A DNA stretch of 64,000 bases from SIRX01 sp965214475 (GCA_965214475.1 OZ243953.1:2790001-2854000); one strand, 5' to 3'; counted from the stretch's first letter, positions 15,384 through 24,913 are shown. The notes: generated by a model from the sequence alone, not told the origin. Translations and numbers: made by a program.

Positions 15384-16250
15384 ATGGAGGACATGGAAAC
15401 TCAAGCAACAAACACCAGGGTTCCAGTTGAAGAGGCGCCGGATTTGATCCCCGGGTACTTTGCTCGGATAGACAAGGGCAAGTTACTTACGCACGAGGAG
15501 GAGATTGAGCTATCCAAAAGGGCGAAAGCAGGTGATGAAAAGGCCCGGCATCGTCTGGTAGAGAAGAACTTGCGGCTCGTGGTCTCGGTCGCCAAGAAGT
15601 ACCGGTACATGGGGCTGCAATTCGAGGACCTCATTCAGGAGGGCAACATTGGCCTGATGAAGGCCATAGACAAATATGATCCGGACCGAGGCTATCGTTT
15701 CTCGACGTATGCCACGTGGTGGATCCGTCAGGCTGTTCAGCGTTCGGTTGCAGACAAGGGCCGCACTATCCGGGTCCCGGTACATATGGGAGAGAAGATC
15801 CGCAAGATGGCCCGCACCTACAACGAGCTCTTGACGGAGTTTGAGCGCGAGCCGACCGACGAGGAAGTGGCCGAGAAGCTCGAATGGAGCCTGGAGCAGG
15901 TCCGCGACGTAAAGAGCGCCCTGCCGGACGCTACCAGCCTCGACCAGCCCGCCGGCTCGGGAGAAGATGCCTCAGAACTCGGATTCTTCATCGAGGACGA
16001 CCGCGAGCCCGAGGTCGGTGAGACCGTCGCCCGCGAGATGGAGAGCGGCTGGCTGGAAGAAGCCGTCGAACAACTTCCGGAACGCCTACGGGAAGTCCTG
16101 ATTCGACGCTACGGTCTGGATGACCGTGAAAAGGCTACGCTTGCCACCCTCAGCGACGAGCTAGGCATCTCTCGTGAGCGGGTCCGACAGCTCCAGCGCG
16201 AAGCCGAGTTGAGGCTCCGGCACAACGTTCCCAGTGGTATCGCCGCGTAA
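15384..16250 (+). CDS. RNA polymerase sigma-70 factor, RpoD/SigA type
   Basis: A 288-residue sigma factor with regions 1.2 to 4.2 and no long 1.1 or non-conserved insert. Region 1.2 is PDLIPGYFARIDKGKLLTHEEE; region 2 has RLVEKNLRLVVSVAKKY, FEDLIQEGNIGLMKA and YRFSTYATWWIRQA; region 3 has HMGEKIRKM; region 4.2 ends SRERVRQLQREAELRLR. The melting and -10-reading residues are all present, so it should read primary-type promoters. The short length could mean a group 2 factor or a trimmed primary sigma. Start at ATG 15384 after AAGGATAAGA. A strong terminator follows. Confidence 0.9.
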   Translation: MEDMETQATNTRVPVEEAPDLIPGYFARIDKGKLLTHEEEIELSKRAKAGDEKARHRLVEKNLRLVVSVAKKYRYMGLQFEDLIQEGNIGLMKAIDKYDPDRGYRFSTYATWWIRQAVQRSVADKGRTIRVPVHMGEKIRKMARTYNELLTEFEREPTDEEVAEKLEWSLEQVRDVKSALPDATSLDQPAGSGEDASELGFFIEDDREPEVGETVAREMESGWLEEAVEQLPERLREVLIRRYGLDDREKATLATLSDELGISRERVRQLQREAELRLRHNVPSGIAA

Positions 16251-16312
16251 GACGTACCCTGGCCGAACCTCTCAACGGGGCTCTGCAGCCAACAATCTAT
16301 AGAGTTCTAAAC

Positions 16313-16347
16313 GAAAGGGGCGCCGGGAGACGCCCCTTTCTATTGTT
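16313..16347 (+). terminator. Intrinsic terminator of the sigma-factor gene
   Basis: GAAAGGGGCG (16313-16322) pairs perfectly with CGCCCCTTTC (16331-16340) around CCGGGAGA, followed by TATTGTT. Confidence 0.8.
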
Positions 16348-16506
16348 CGAAATCGTCCCTTGCTTGATGCGAGACTATCGGGTGACTTTAAACCTGACCA
16401 GTTGGTTTTAGAAGCAGGCGTGATGAGGAAAAGCGAGAGGGTCTGGTGGATGATCGTGGAGCGGGCGACAACGGTCTTCAGCCCCAGGAGCTACTACCTC
16501 GCCGGT

Positions 16507-17061
16507 TTACAGTCCTGCGTAGACCTCGTCAAGCATTAGTTCCGTACCCGATGGAGAGGGCAAGTGAAGTTCGCCTTCGTTTACGAGGTCGCCTCGTAGC
16601 CAGACGCCGCTCTTGTCGCGCTGGTAGTGGGTGATCCAACGTCGCTCCTGAGCAACGATTACGTAAGCCCGCAACGAGGGGATGCCCTGGTAGTTGGCTA
16701 GCTTCTCGCGGCGGTCTGTCTTTTCGGTGCTTGGAGAGGTGACTTCGACTACCAGGCAAGGTTCGTCTTCTAGGTATTCATTCTCCGGTGGTTCTCCGCA
16801 GGAGACCATCACGTCAGGATAATAGAATATTTCTTCGACCTGAAGCTTCATGTCGCTTATGTAGACTCGGTAAGGTCCACCCTCGGTAGCGTTCGCCAGA
16901 CTTCGGGCAATATTGAGCGAAATTATATTGTGCCGCCGGCTGGCTCCTACCATCGCGTGGATCTCGCCGCCCACGTACTCGTGTTTTAGCGTGGCAGTCT
17001 CTTCTAGCTCCAGGTAATCCTCGACACTTAGGGGCCCTTGTGGCGTAGACTTTTCTTGCAT
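16507..17061 (-). CDS. Uma2-family (DUF820) putative nuclease
   Basis: A 184-residue protein of the Uma2 family, a PD-(D/E)XK nuclease-fold family of unproven function, abundant in cyanobacteria and some actinobacteria. Visible features are SVEDYLELEE, HEYVGGEIHAM, YPDVMVSCGEPPEN and EPCLVVEVTSPSTEKTDRRE, the last containing the EVxSPST active-site strand, and a Lys in KLANYQ. The start MQEKSTPQG at 17061 gives the family length; its ribosome site is weak. It is divergent from nothing obvious and ends close to a small unassigned frame on the other strand. Confidence 0.82.
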   Translation of the reverse strand: MQEKSTPQGPLSVEDYLELEETATLKHEYVGGEIHAMVGASRRHNIISLNIARSLANATEGGPYRVYISDMKLQVEEIFYYPDVMVSCGEPPENEYLEDEPCLVVEVTSPSTEKTDRREKLANYQGIPSLRAYVIVAQERRWITHYQRDKSGVWLRGDLVNEGELHLPSPSGTELMLDEVYAGL

Positions 17062-17128
17062 GCAACCAGTATAGCTTACCGGATCCAGGCACTCACCTAC
17101 GAAAACCATGACGATCCTTGGAGTTTGG

Positions 17129-18079
17129 TCAGCTTTTGCTGGCTGCCTGCAAGAATTCCTGAACTTGCGCGTTGAAAGTCTCCGCCCGTTCGTCGTGGGG
17201 CAGGAGAGTCGCGTTTTTGAAGATGCGGGGCTCGGAGCGCGGGTTTCGCCGGACGAAGTCTTCGGCTTCGTAGGCTGGTGAGGTCTCCGCCTCTTGCCCC
17301 CAGCAGATGAGCGTCTTGTGCGGGACCCGCGGCCAATAGTCCGCAACGCCCTGGTTCAGCTTGCCGGAGGCGAATGCCGCCGGGAAATGTTTAGCGCCCG
17401 GCTGGTGACTGGTCCGGTAGTAACTCTCGACGAGATCCTGGGTGACAAACTTTGGATCGTGGTAAGACATGCGCCCCAGATAAAAGCGGATGCCGTGCCG
17501 GGAGACGATGGCATTGTAGAGTGAATCCCCGAGCACGGGCGTTCGAAAGAGCCCGTAGATCGCGTCGCCCAAAAGACTGGACCTTTGCCCCAATGTCGCA
17601 TACCCGGTGGGGCAGATGAAGACGAGCTTTTTAAAGAGCCTGGGACTGCGGACCGCGGCCGGTATCGAGAGCGCGGCGGAGAGGGAGCTGGCGACGAGGT
17701 TGGTCGGGCTCCCGATCTCCTCCCGGGCAAAATCCTCCACCTGGGAGGTCACGTCTTCCGGCTCGTAACGTCTTTGGGGTCGTCCCGATAATCCACACCC
17801 CAGTAGATCCAGGGCGTAAACCCGGAAACTCCGCGAGAGCTCCTCGAAGTTCTTGCGGAACTCAAAGGACGAAGCCCCGGCATAAACGCCGTGTACCATC
17901 AACAACGGCTCGCCCTCACCGGCCACGCTGTATGCGAGGTCATAACCGTTCCAACGGTAGTATCGGGTCTCTCCGCCCAGGGCGCTTGAGATCTCTCCTC
18001 CACGGCGCTCCAGCCTCTTGTTCAACACCACGAGCCCACCGGCAATGCCACCAGCCACCAATAATGATTTTAGTCTCAC
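17129..18079 (-). CDS. Alpha/beta hydrolase, probably membrane-anchored
   Basis: A 316-residue alpha/beta hydrolase. Residues 1-20 (MRLKSLLVAGGIAGGLVVLN) form a hydrophobic segment that may anchor it or serve as a signal. Core motifs are LLMVHGVYAGASSFEFR (oxyanion loop), LDLLGCGLSGRP, the nucleophile elbow VASSLSAALS (atypical A-S-S-L-S rather than G-x-S-x-G), and a late LLPHDERAE that supplies the His. A similar hydrolase lies at 13.9 kb. The substrate is unknown. Confidence 0.8.
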   Translation of the reverse strand: MRLKSLLVAGGIAGGLVVLNKRLERRGGEISSALGGETRYYRWNGYDLAYSVAGEGEPLLMVHGVYAGASSFEFRKNFEELSRSFRVYALDLLGCGLSGRPQRRYEPEDVTSQVEDFAREEIGSPTNLVASSLSAALSIPAAVRSPRLFKKLVFICPTGYATLGQRSSLLGDAIYGLFRTPVLGDSLYNAIVSRHGIRFYLGRMSYHDPKFVTQDLVESYYRTSHQPGAKHFPAAFASGKLNQGVADYWPRVPHKTLICWGQEAETSPAYEAEDFVRRNPRSEPRIFKNATLLPHDERAETFNAQVQEFLQAASKS

Positions 18080-18190
18080 AGATTCGGCCTCCTTCTCGAC
18101 GCCGAAAACTTTAGCATTTTCTGCAAGACCAGCCGGGTGGTGAACCTTATTACATCAGAACGAGGCAGCGTTTGTAGAATAGGTAAGTTG

Positions 18191-18209
18191 CTTAAGTAAG
18201 TGTCTTAAA
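18191..18209. promoter_or_regulatory. Candidate MarR operator
   Basis: CTTAAG-TAAGTGT-CTTAA is an imperfect inverted repeat 14 bp before the marR-type start. Its site next to the regulator's own gene fits autoregulation, as is usual for MarR-controlled exporters. Confidence 0.4.
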
Positions 18210-18222
18210 CAAAGGTTCAACA

Positions 18223-18720
18223 TTGGAACACGGCAGCAAAGAGAAGATAGTCGATGAGGTTTTGCTGCTGCTGCCGATAATCGGGCGTTTAATCGACCGC
18301 CCGGATGCGGTGGAGTTAGATGAGATCGCACGTCAGGGCATCCCGACCGACGTCAACGTCTCGCCGGGGCACATTCAGATCATGATCGCGCTGGCCGATA
18401 GACCGCATTCGGTTCGGCAATTGGCCGAGGTTTTGAGTGTCTCTTCACCGGCGGTTACGCAACTCGTAGACCGGCTGGTGGAGATCGGCATGGTCGAGCG
18501 CCGCCACGATACGAAGGACCGGAGAGTGGTTCTGGTGGATTACGTTCCGGGAATGCAGGAGATCGCCCGCCGCATCGTCGGCCGGGGTCGGCTGCAACTC
18601 AACTGGGTCGTCGAACGTATGACGGTGGAAGAAGCTGAAGCATTTCTAAAAGGACTGAAGTTGCTGGTTCAGGGATTAAGCTCCGTACCGAATTTACAAC
18701 AAAGAGAGGGTGTTGAATGA
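18223..18720 (+). CDS. MarR-family transcriptional regulator
   Basis: A 165-residue winged-helix regulator. The DNA-binding domain runs from about residue 40 (SPGHIQIMIALADRPHSVRQ) through the recognition helix SSPAVTQLVDRLVEIGMVER to the wing HDTKDRRVVLVDYV. Flanking helices for dimerisation are at both ends. The start is TTG 18223 after AAAGG. Its TGA overlaps the ATG of the exporter gene (ATGA), so both are made together. The likely role is ligand-relieved repression of the exporter, by analogy with MarR/EmrR systems. Confidence 0.87.
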   Translation: MEHGSKEKIVDEVLLLLPIIGRLIDRPDAVELDEIARQGIPTDVNVSPGHIQIMIALADRPHSVRQLAEVLSVSSPAVTQLVDRLVEIGMVERRHDTKDRRVVLVDYVPGMQEIARRIVGRGRLQLNWVVERMTVEEAEAFLKGLKLLVQGLSSVPNLQQREGVE

Positions 18721-21700
18721 GAAGTATCGTCGCCTGGTGTCTGAAGAACAAATCGGTTGTAATCCTCGCGACCGTGCTTCTCATAGCCAGTGGCGCCTAT
18801 GCCACGACCCAGCTAAACCAGGAACTTCTGCCGGACATTGAGTTTCCGGCTGTAGGCGTCGCGACGCCGGTACCGGGGGCCGGCCCGGATCTCGTGGATG
18901 AGCAGGTTACGCAGACCATAGAGTCGGCCGTGGGGAACATCGCCGGCATCGAGTCTACCCAGTCCACCTCTTCTCAGGGCTTCTCTATAGTGCTCATAGA
19001 GTTTAGCCTGGATACGGACATAGACGAGGCGGAAGATGAGCTTCGTCGTGTTCTGGATGGCGTCTCGCTGCCCTCCCAGGCGGCGGAGCCGGAGATAAAC
19101 CGCCAGTCTGCTTCTTCGTTCCCGATCATGAACATTTCGCTCTCGACGGAGAACGGTGGTCTCTCCGACCTGACGGAGTACGCTCAGGACGATGTCGTTC
19201 CACTTCTCGAAGAGGTCGACGGGACCGCGAGCATAGACCTCGTCGGGGGCGCGGAGCAGGAGATCCAGGTAAACCTCGATCCGGAGAAACTCAAGGAGAA
19301 GGGGTTGCCCGCCGACGCCGTAGTTGGCGCCATAAGCGGGGCCAACGTCAACGCGCCTGTTGGCGACGTGCGGATAAACGGCCTCGCCACCCCGGTTCGC
19401 GCCGAGAGTCAACTTAGTGACGTGGAGGCATTGGAACAACTTCCGATAGGCGCCGCCGGTGCATCAGCCGGTGCCGCTCCAGCGGGAGCACCGCCATCAG
19501 GTGCTCCTTCCGGTGAGTCTGGAGAGTCATCCGGCGGCGCGCCACCCGCGGGAGCTTCCGGGGCTCCGCCGTCAGGAACTCCGCCACCCGATGCGCAGGC
19601 TTCCGGTAGTGCTCCTTCCGAGCCGGTGTTGCTCAAAGATGTCGCCGAGATAAAGAAAGTAGAGTCAAACATCTCCGGTGTCTCCCGGACTAACGGGGAG
19701 GCGAGCCTCGGGCTGAACATCACCAAGGACGGTGACGCGAATACCGTAGAAGTTTCGGACGGTGTTCGGGACGCGCTGGGTGACGTGCGGGATGAGATCG
19801 GAGACGAACAGGTAAACATAATCTTCGACTCCGCCGAGGATGTCGAGGAGTCCGTAAGTGGGTTGGTAGAGAAGGCCCTGATCGGGGCCGTGGTGGCTAT
19901 CCTGATCATCCTGCTCTTTCTAAGAAGCATCCGGGCAACGCTGGTTACGGCGGTCTCGCTGCCGACCTCGGTGCTCGCCGCCCTGCTCTTCTCATGGGGC
20001 GACAACCTGACGCTCAACATCATCACATTGGCCGGGCTCACCATCGCCGTTGGCCGGGTCGTAGATGACGCTATCGTCGTGCTGGAGAACGCCTACCGCT
20101 ACGTTCAGGAGGGCTACGAGCCAGAAGAAGCCGCCCTCAAGGGGACAACGGAGGTTGCCAGTGCGATTACCAGTTCCACCCTTTCGACTATCGCGGTGTT
20201 CCTGCCGCTTGGTCTGGTAGGTGGGATCGTCAGCGAGTTCTTCCTGCCGCTTTCTTTGACGGTGGCCTTCGCGCTTGCGGCGTCTTTGATCGTAGCCGTA
20301 ACCATTATCCCGGTGCTGGTCAGCGTGTTTATAAAGCGTGTGCCGAAGAAAGAGAAAACTTCCAACAACCGCACATCTCGCAGGTCTTCGAACCGCGGCG
20401 GAGGTGGAGGCCGGAGGTGGGTGCTCCGGGTGGTTCTCGGTGTCGCCGCGTTCGCCCTGGCGAGCATCGCCGCTGTCGCCATAGCCGTCCTAGCGGGTGC
20501 GATAGAACCAGAGACCCTACTCGACTCTACAGCTCTGCTCATCGTCGCTGCAATACTGGCGGCGTTGTTGGCCATAGGTCTCATAGTGTCCTTATTTCTA
20601 CCGACGAGGAGTGAGCCGGAAGACGGAACGGACTCTGGAACGGGCGACGAGTCCGGGCCAAACCGGGGCGAAGAACAGCAAGAGTCCGGCGATGACGACG
20701 GACGTTTGGTCAATATCTATACGCCCGCTTTGCGCTGGAGCCTGCGGAACCGGGCGGTGGTACTTGTGCTGGCGCTACTTTTCTTCGCCGGTGGGTTGGG
20801 CGCAATCCCATTCCTTGCGGTTAGCTTTTTCCCACCGAGCGAGGCCCGGCTCCTCGTGGCCGACGCGACGTTCCCCACCGGAACCGTGTTGAGCGAGACC
20901 AGCGACGAGATCAAACCTTTCGAAGACTTTATGCTCGACGATTCTGGTGTCGAAAACTACCAGCTCTCCATCGGGGGTGAGGACAACTTCGACCCTAGCG
21001 GTAATCGCTCCGACAACACCGCCCAGGCGTTTGTAGTGGTCAAGGAAGACGCCAGCGTGGATGCGACCGTGGATCGCCTGGAAGAGAAGGGCCGAGACCT
21101 TTACGGTCGGAGCGACTTCCAGGTGGAGGTGCAGGATCAAGGTCCCCCGGCCGGTGGGCTCGAAGTAACGATCACGAACGGTACCGAAAAGGAACTGCGG
21201 AACGCTTCTGAGACGGTCGTTAGCGAACTCTCAGATAACGACGACCTTACCAGCGTCAAAAGCGACATCTCCGGGGGTGCTCCAGAGGTAAACGCGGAAC
21301 TCAACGATGAACAGGTCGTTTCTGCCGGGCTTTCTCCGACCGGTATCTCGCAGACTTTGGGCGTGCTGCTCAGCGACCGCAGCGAAATCTCTCTCGGCGA
21401 CACGCCGGTCGCCGTCGGCGTGCCGCAGGGCTCAGTGGATACGCTGGACCAGGTGCGGGGCCTGCCGCTCGGTTCCGGCACCACCCTCGGGGACGTGGCG
21501 GAGGTTCAGGAGGTAGACGCCCCGGCGGCCATCAGCCGGGTGGACGGAGACCGGGCCGTAACAGTGACCGGCACGATAACCTCCCAAGACTCAAGTAGCG
21601 TCTCCGGTCAGGTATCTTCTACGCTAAACGACCTGGACCTGCCAGGTGACGTTGAGGCCGGTGTCGGGGGCGAGTCCGAGGACATCGCCGAGAGCTTCAG

Positions 21701-22220
21701 GAACCTGTTGCTTTCTATAGTGGTGGCTATAGTGCTGGTCTACCTGATACTGGTGATCTTCTTCCGATCGCTGCTCATCCCGCTGGTCATACTCCTGGCG
21801 ATACCGCTGACGTCCGTCGGAGCCTTTGGAGCTTTGCTCTTGACAGGAACCGCGTTGAGCGTGCCGGCGTTGCTCGGGGTGCTGCTCCTTATCGGGATCG
21901 TGGTGGCGAACGCGATACTCCTGATCGACTTCGTCATAAACGCTGAGGATGAACACGATTCCCTCGACGACGCGATCGTCGAGGCCGGTCGCGCCCGCCT
22001 GCGCCCGATCCTCATGACGGCGCTGGTGACCATCGGCGCCCTGACGCCCCTGGCGCTCGGCATAGGTGGCGGAAGCACCCTGATCTCCAGCAGCCTCGCC
22101 ATCCCGGTGGTCGGGGGGCTTATCACCTCTACTTTCCTGACGTTGCTGGTCGTGCCGGTAGCCTACTCGGTGCTTCAGGGAGCCCTGAGCCGCCTGGGCG
22201 TCAAGAAGAAGCGTAGCTAG
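18717..22220 (+). CDS. RND-family efflux transporter with two extra membrane segments
   Basis: A 1,167-residue inner-membrane RND permease (AcrB/HAE1-like) that uses proton entry to export hydrophobic compounds. TM1 is at about residues 10-30. TM4 carries the proton-relay pair (GRVVDDAIVVLEN, near 449-461). Porter domains follow TM1 and TM7. Two oddities: a Gly/Ala/Pro/Ser-rich insertion at about 245-302, and a central loop of about 110 residues with two additional hydrophobic helices (about 570-596 and 604-628) between Arg/Gly-rich and acidic linkers. No membrane-fusion or outer-membrane partner is adjacent, as expected for a monoderm. It is coupled to marR. Confidence 0.9.
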   Translation: MRSIVAWCLKNKSVVILATVLLIASGAYATTQLNQELLPDIEFPAVGVATPVPGAGPDLVDEQVTQTIESAVGNIAGIESTQSTSSQGFSIVLIEFSLDTDIDEAEDELRRVLDGVSLPSQAAEPEINRQSASSFPIMNISLSTENGGLSDLTEYAQDDVVPLLEEVDGTASIDLVGGAEQEIQVNLDPEKLKEKGLPADAVVGAISGANVNAPVGDVRINGLATPVRAESQLSDVEALEQLPIGAAGASAGAAPAGAPPSGAPSGESGESSGGAPPAGASGAPPSGTPPPDAQASGSAPSEPVLLKDVAEIKKVESNISGVSRTNGEASLGLNITKDGDANTVEVSDGVRDALGDVRDEIGDEQVNIIFDSAEDVEESVSGLVEKALIGAVVAILIILLFLRSIRATLVTAVSLPTSVLAALLFSWGDNLTLNIITLAGLTIAVGRVVDDAIVVLENAYRYVQEGYEPEEAALKGTTEVASAITSSTLSTIAVFLPLGLVGGIVSEFFLPLSLTVAFALAASLIVAVTIIPVLVSVFIKRVPKKEKTSNNRTSRRSSNRGGGGGRRWVLRVVLGVAAFALASIAAVAIAVLAGAIEPETLLDSTALLIVAAILAALLAIGLIVSLFLPTRSEPEDGTDSGTGDESGPNRGEEQQESGDDDGRLVNIYTPALRWSLRNRAVVLVLALLFFAGGLGAIPFLAVSFFPPSEARLLVADATFPTGTVLSETSDEIKPFEDFMLDDSGVENYQLSIGGEDNFDPSGNRSDNTAQAFVVVKEDASVDATVDRLEEKGRDLYGRSDFQVEVQDQGPPAGGLEVTITNGTEKELRNASETVVSELSDNDDLTSVKSDISGGAPEVNAELNDEQVVSAGLSPTGISQTLGVLLSDRSEISLGDTPVAVGVPQGSVDTLDQVRGLPLGSGTTLGDVAEVQEVDAPAAISRVDGDRAVTVTGTITSQDSSSVSGQVSSTLNDLDLPGDVEAGVGGESEDIAESFRNLLLSIVVAIVLVYLILVIFFRSLLIPLVILLAIPLTSVGAFGALLLTGTALSVPALLGVLLLIGIVVANAILLIDFVINAEDEHDSLDDAIVEAGRARLRPILMTALVTIGALTPLALGIGGGSTLISSSLAIPVVGGLITSTFLTLLVVPVAYSVLQGALSRLGVKKKRS

Positions 22221-22227
22221 GACAGCC

Positions 22228-22719
22228 GTGGAGCAGAGGGAAGAAAGGCGGAACCAAGCGCCAGACTTCGACCTGCTCGCGGCGGGTTCCGGACGACGGG
22301 TTAGTCTGCGGGGCAACGACGGACGGCCCGTCGTCTTGATCTTCCACCTCCAGGGCACGGCCCCGACGGCGCGGCAAATAAACCGCGCCGTTCGCAAACA
22401 CTACCCGGACCCCGACGAAGTCTTCGTAGCAAGCGTTATAGACCTCTCTATAGTGCCGATCCTCTACTGGGTGACGGTGGGCCTCATACTCGGGCAGGCC
22501 TACGAGCAGGCCGCTAAAGAACTACCGCAGGATGCCGACCCTTCCGAGTACATAGTCATCCTGCCCGACTGGGGTGGACGGGTGAGTCGGGACTTCGGCA
22601 TCCGGCGAACCAACCGGGCCGCCGCCATCGTAATAATAGACAGGGATTCTAATATAGCCGGTTCTTACCAGGGCGAACGTCCTGTAGAGGCAGTGCTGGA
22701 AGTTTTGGAGCAGGTGTAA
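22228..22719 (+). CDS. Thioredoxin/peroxiredoxin-fold protein without catalytic Cys
   Basis: A 163-residue protein starting at GTG seven bases after the exporter stop. The N-terminal APDFDLLAAGSGRRVSLRGN and RPVVLIFHLQG read as the first strands of an AhpC/redoxin domain. However, where TxxC or CxxC should follow there is GTAPTARQ, and the protein has no cysteine at all. A later DRDSNIAGSYQGERP matches the usual C-terminal redoxin strand. Its place behind the RND gene suggests co-expression. It may be a redoxin turned binding protein; enzyme activity is unlikely. Confidence 0.65.
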   Translation: MEQREERRNQAPDFDLLAAGSGRRVSLRGNDGRPVVLIFHLQGTAPTARQINRAVRKHYPDPDEVFVASVIDLSIVPILYWVTVGLILGQAYEQAAKELPQDADPSEYIVILPDWGGRVSRDFGIRRTNRAAAIVIIDRDSNIAGSYQGERPVEAVLEVLEQV

Positions 22720-22795
22720 AGAGTGTGCGATCCGACATTTTTTATTCGCAAAAGGTTGCAAACTAAGGCTAATATCTACCGGAAGGAGGTGAGTC

Positions 22796-23059
22796 ATGAT
22801 CAACAAGGGACGTACCCGCCGGCGAACTCCCGACCGGCAATACCAGGGAAAGATGCGCGAAGCGCTCAAGCAACGGCTAGACGTGCCGGCCCAGATCACC
22901 CGCGGCGAGATCGAAGCTCTCGGCGCCGAGATAGGACTAGAAGACCCGATCGCGGCAGCCCGGCTCTTCGACCGTCTCAAGGGCGTATCGTGGCGGGGCG
23001 ACTACATCACGTCCGATACGGAGGTGTGGACCGCCGCCCGGATAACGGACCTCAACTAG
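22796..23059 (+). CDS. Small basic hypothetical protein
   Basis: An 87-residue protein with a consensus ribosome site (AAGGAGG). The N terminus is strongly basic (NKGRTRRRTPDRQYQGK), followed by helices (MREALKQRLDVP, then GEIEALGAEIGL) and an ending GVSWRGDYITSDTEVWTAAR. I know of no named family. Its 3' end overlaps the carboxypeptidase gene on the other strand by eight bases. Confidence 0.6.
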   Translation: MINKGRTRRRTPDRQYQGKMREALKQRLDVPAQITRGEIEALGAEIGLEDPIAAARLFDRLKGVSWRGDYITSDTEVWTAARITDLN

Positions 23060-24746
23060 GCTCTGGACCTTCGGCAACGAGCCGCAAAGTTCCGGCCTTC
23101 TCGCTCCGGACCTCCACCTCGATGGAGCCTTCGCCGCGCACGACCCACTCTGCGCGACGGGCATAGTCGGAGGGAAGACCATTGAAGAAGGTTGGGTTTT
23201 TCCACCGGTTGCCCAGAAGTGCCGAGCGTCCGGCTAGATGCCCCAGTTCCGTTTCGCGTTTGCCGGAGACCAGATCTATGCCCTCCGGAAGGTTCAGCTC
23301 CACTGCGACGGGCTTGACCAGTTTTTTGTCGGCGGCGACCTGCGTAACGTTGGTCGGCAGGAACCCTATATTCTCAACGGTAAGCTCCAGGCTTCGCACC
23401 CCCGACGATAGCTCTTCGGTCTTCAGGTTCGCTTCCAGACGCGGACCGGTACGGGCGTGGGAGAGGGCGAAGCTGCAAAGCTTTTCGCACTCGGCTTCCA
23501 AAAGGTGCGGCGGCGGGTTCTGAACGGTGAACTTGGACTTCCAACCCCCAATCTCCACTCGTCCCAGTTGCGGGTGATCTAAAGCCGTCCACTCAACGAA
23601 ACCCTCGCCCTCCAACTCTTCGTCGTTCCAGGCGAGCATCTTCAACTGCGCTTCCTCCGGTGGGTTGCGGAAGAACTCGATGAAGTCCTCGACTTCCACG
23701 CCAGCACTCTTGGCGGCGGACCAGAACTCGATGGTGAAGGCGAGAACACCGTAGTACGAGTAGGCCCAATCGTCGAAGGCGCCAGTTATGTACTTGCCGG
23801 GTTCGTAGGTGAAGTCGTGGAAAACAGAGATATTCGGGTAACCGGTGAGCGCCGTACCACGGTCCCCGATCTCCTTGTACACGGCAAGGTCGTGCTCCGG
23901 CAGTTCCGAATCCGGCTTGTTCGAGTAGGGTCGCAAAATAGCGCCGCAGAACGTGTGGTAACTGTGAACGCTGTAGATATTTTTGTGGGCGAGCAAGAAG
24001 TCTACTTGGGCGCGGGCCTCCGGTTCGGAGAGCGGGTACGGACCGGCCCCTCTCTCGTCGGCCTCCTCGCGCCACTCGTAGGGGTATTGGCGATTCATGT
24101 CCAGGCCGTAGAGGGGGCGCGCGATCTCGCGCCGAAAGCCATCATAGTCTTTGAAGATCCCTTCCCGGTAGAGTCGGTAGTAAACGCCGTCCAGTTCGCC
24201 TTCTTCCGGGGCGCGGGGGACCATGAGCCGGGCGTCCTTTTCCGAGGTGCGCCACTCGCCGTTCGGGTCTTCGACGCGCATTTGGACGATGTGGCCGTCG
24301 CCGTTTACGTCTTCGGGGTGGAGACCGGACTGTTCCTCCGGTTCGGGCCAGGGACGGAGGGTGGCCCGTAGGTTGTATGGGGTTGTCAGATAGCGTTCGG
24401 CCCCGTCGGGAGAGAGGCGGGGGAGGATGTAGAAGGCTTGCTGGTCGAGGAGGCGGGTTATGTGTTCGTCCTTTTCGTAGCCTGTGAGGAGCGTCTCGAT
24501 TAAGTACAACGCCGCCATCGAACCCGTTACTTCTCCGGCGTGGGTGTTGCCGTCTACCCAGAAGGCGGGTTTCTCGTCGGTGGGACCTGTACTTTGGGCA
24601 GAGATCTCGGCCAGCCAGATCTCCCGTCCCTCGTAACTCTTGCCGATGGAGTACACGTTGCAGAACCCCGGATATTTCTCTGCGAGGCCGTGCAAAATCT
24701 CCGTTAGCTCTTTGTAGCGCAAGTATTCATTGTAACGTATCTTCAT
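23052..24746 (-). CDS. M14-family zinc carboxypeptidase
   Basis: A 564-residue peptidase. The M14 catalytic domain fills about residues 1-350: zinc ligands H69 and E72 in WVDGNTHAGEVTG (the same spacing as carboxypeptidase A), a third His in YSVHSYHTFCG, and the catalytic Glu in VLAFTIEFW. The C-terminal 200 residues look like beta-rich accessory domains (LELTVENIGFLPTNVTQ). There is no signal peptide at the chosen start, so it may be cytosolic or use another route. It probably trims peptides at the C terminus. It stands alone. Confidence 0.9.
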   Translation of the reverse strand: MKIRYNEYLRYKELTEILHGLAEKYPGFCNVYSIGKSYEGREIWLAEISAQSTGPTDEKPAFWVDGNTHAGEVTGSMAALYLIETLLTGYEKDEHITRLLDQQAFYILPRLSPDGAERYLTTPYNLRATLRPWPEPEEQSGLHPEDVNGDGHIVQMRVEDPNGEWRTSEKDARLMVPRAPEEGELDGVYYRLYREGIFKDYDGFRREIARPLYGLDMNRQYPYEWREEADERGAGPYPLSEPEARAQVDFLLAHKNIYSVHSYHTFCGAILRPYSNKPDSELPEHDLAVYKEIGDRGTALTGYPNISVFHDFTYEPGKYITGAFDDWAYSYYGVLAFTIEFWSAAKSAGVEVEDFIEFFRNPPEEAQLKMLAWNDEELEGEGFVEWTALDHPQLGRVEIGGWKSKFTVQNPPPHLLEAECEKLCSFALSHARTGPRLEANLKTEELSSGVRSLELTVENIGFLPTNVTQVAADKKLVKPVAVELNLPEGIDLVSGKRETELGHLAGRSALLGNRWKNPTFFNGLPSDYARRAEWVVRGEGSIEVEVRSEKAGTLRLVAEGPEPS

Positions 24747-24913
24747 GCTTTCCTTTCTCCGGTGAAATTAACTCGGACGCAGCTATTATGGAGCATTTTC
24801 AGCCTCTATGGACCTCAAAATGTAGGGGGTAGAAATGGTATTCTGCACCATGTTGGGGCCCGGCATAGTTGGCCGGATGCTTTCGTATCTTGTTTGTAGC
24901 GGGGGATATATAA

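Noticed and set aside
16423..16539. A 38-codon frame, MRKSERVWWMIVERAT, overlapping the Uma2 gene end
   Set aside because: Poor ribosome site and overlap with a supported gene on the other strand; could be a remnant but cannot be supported.
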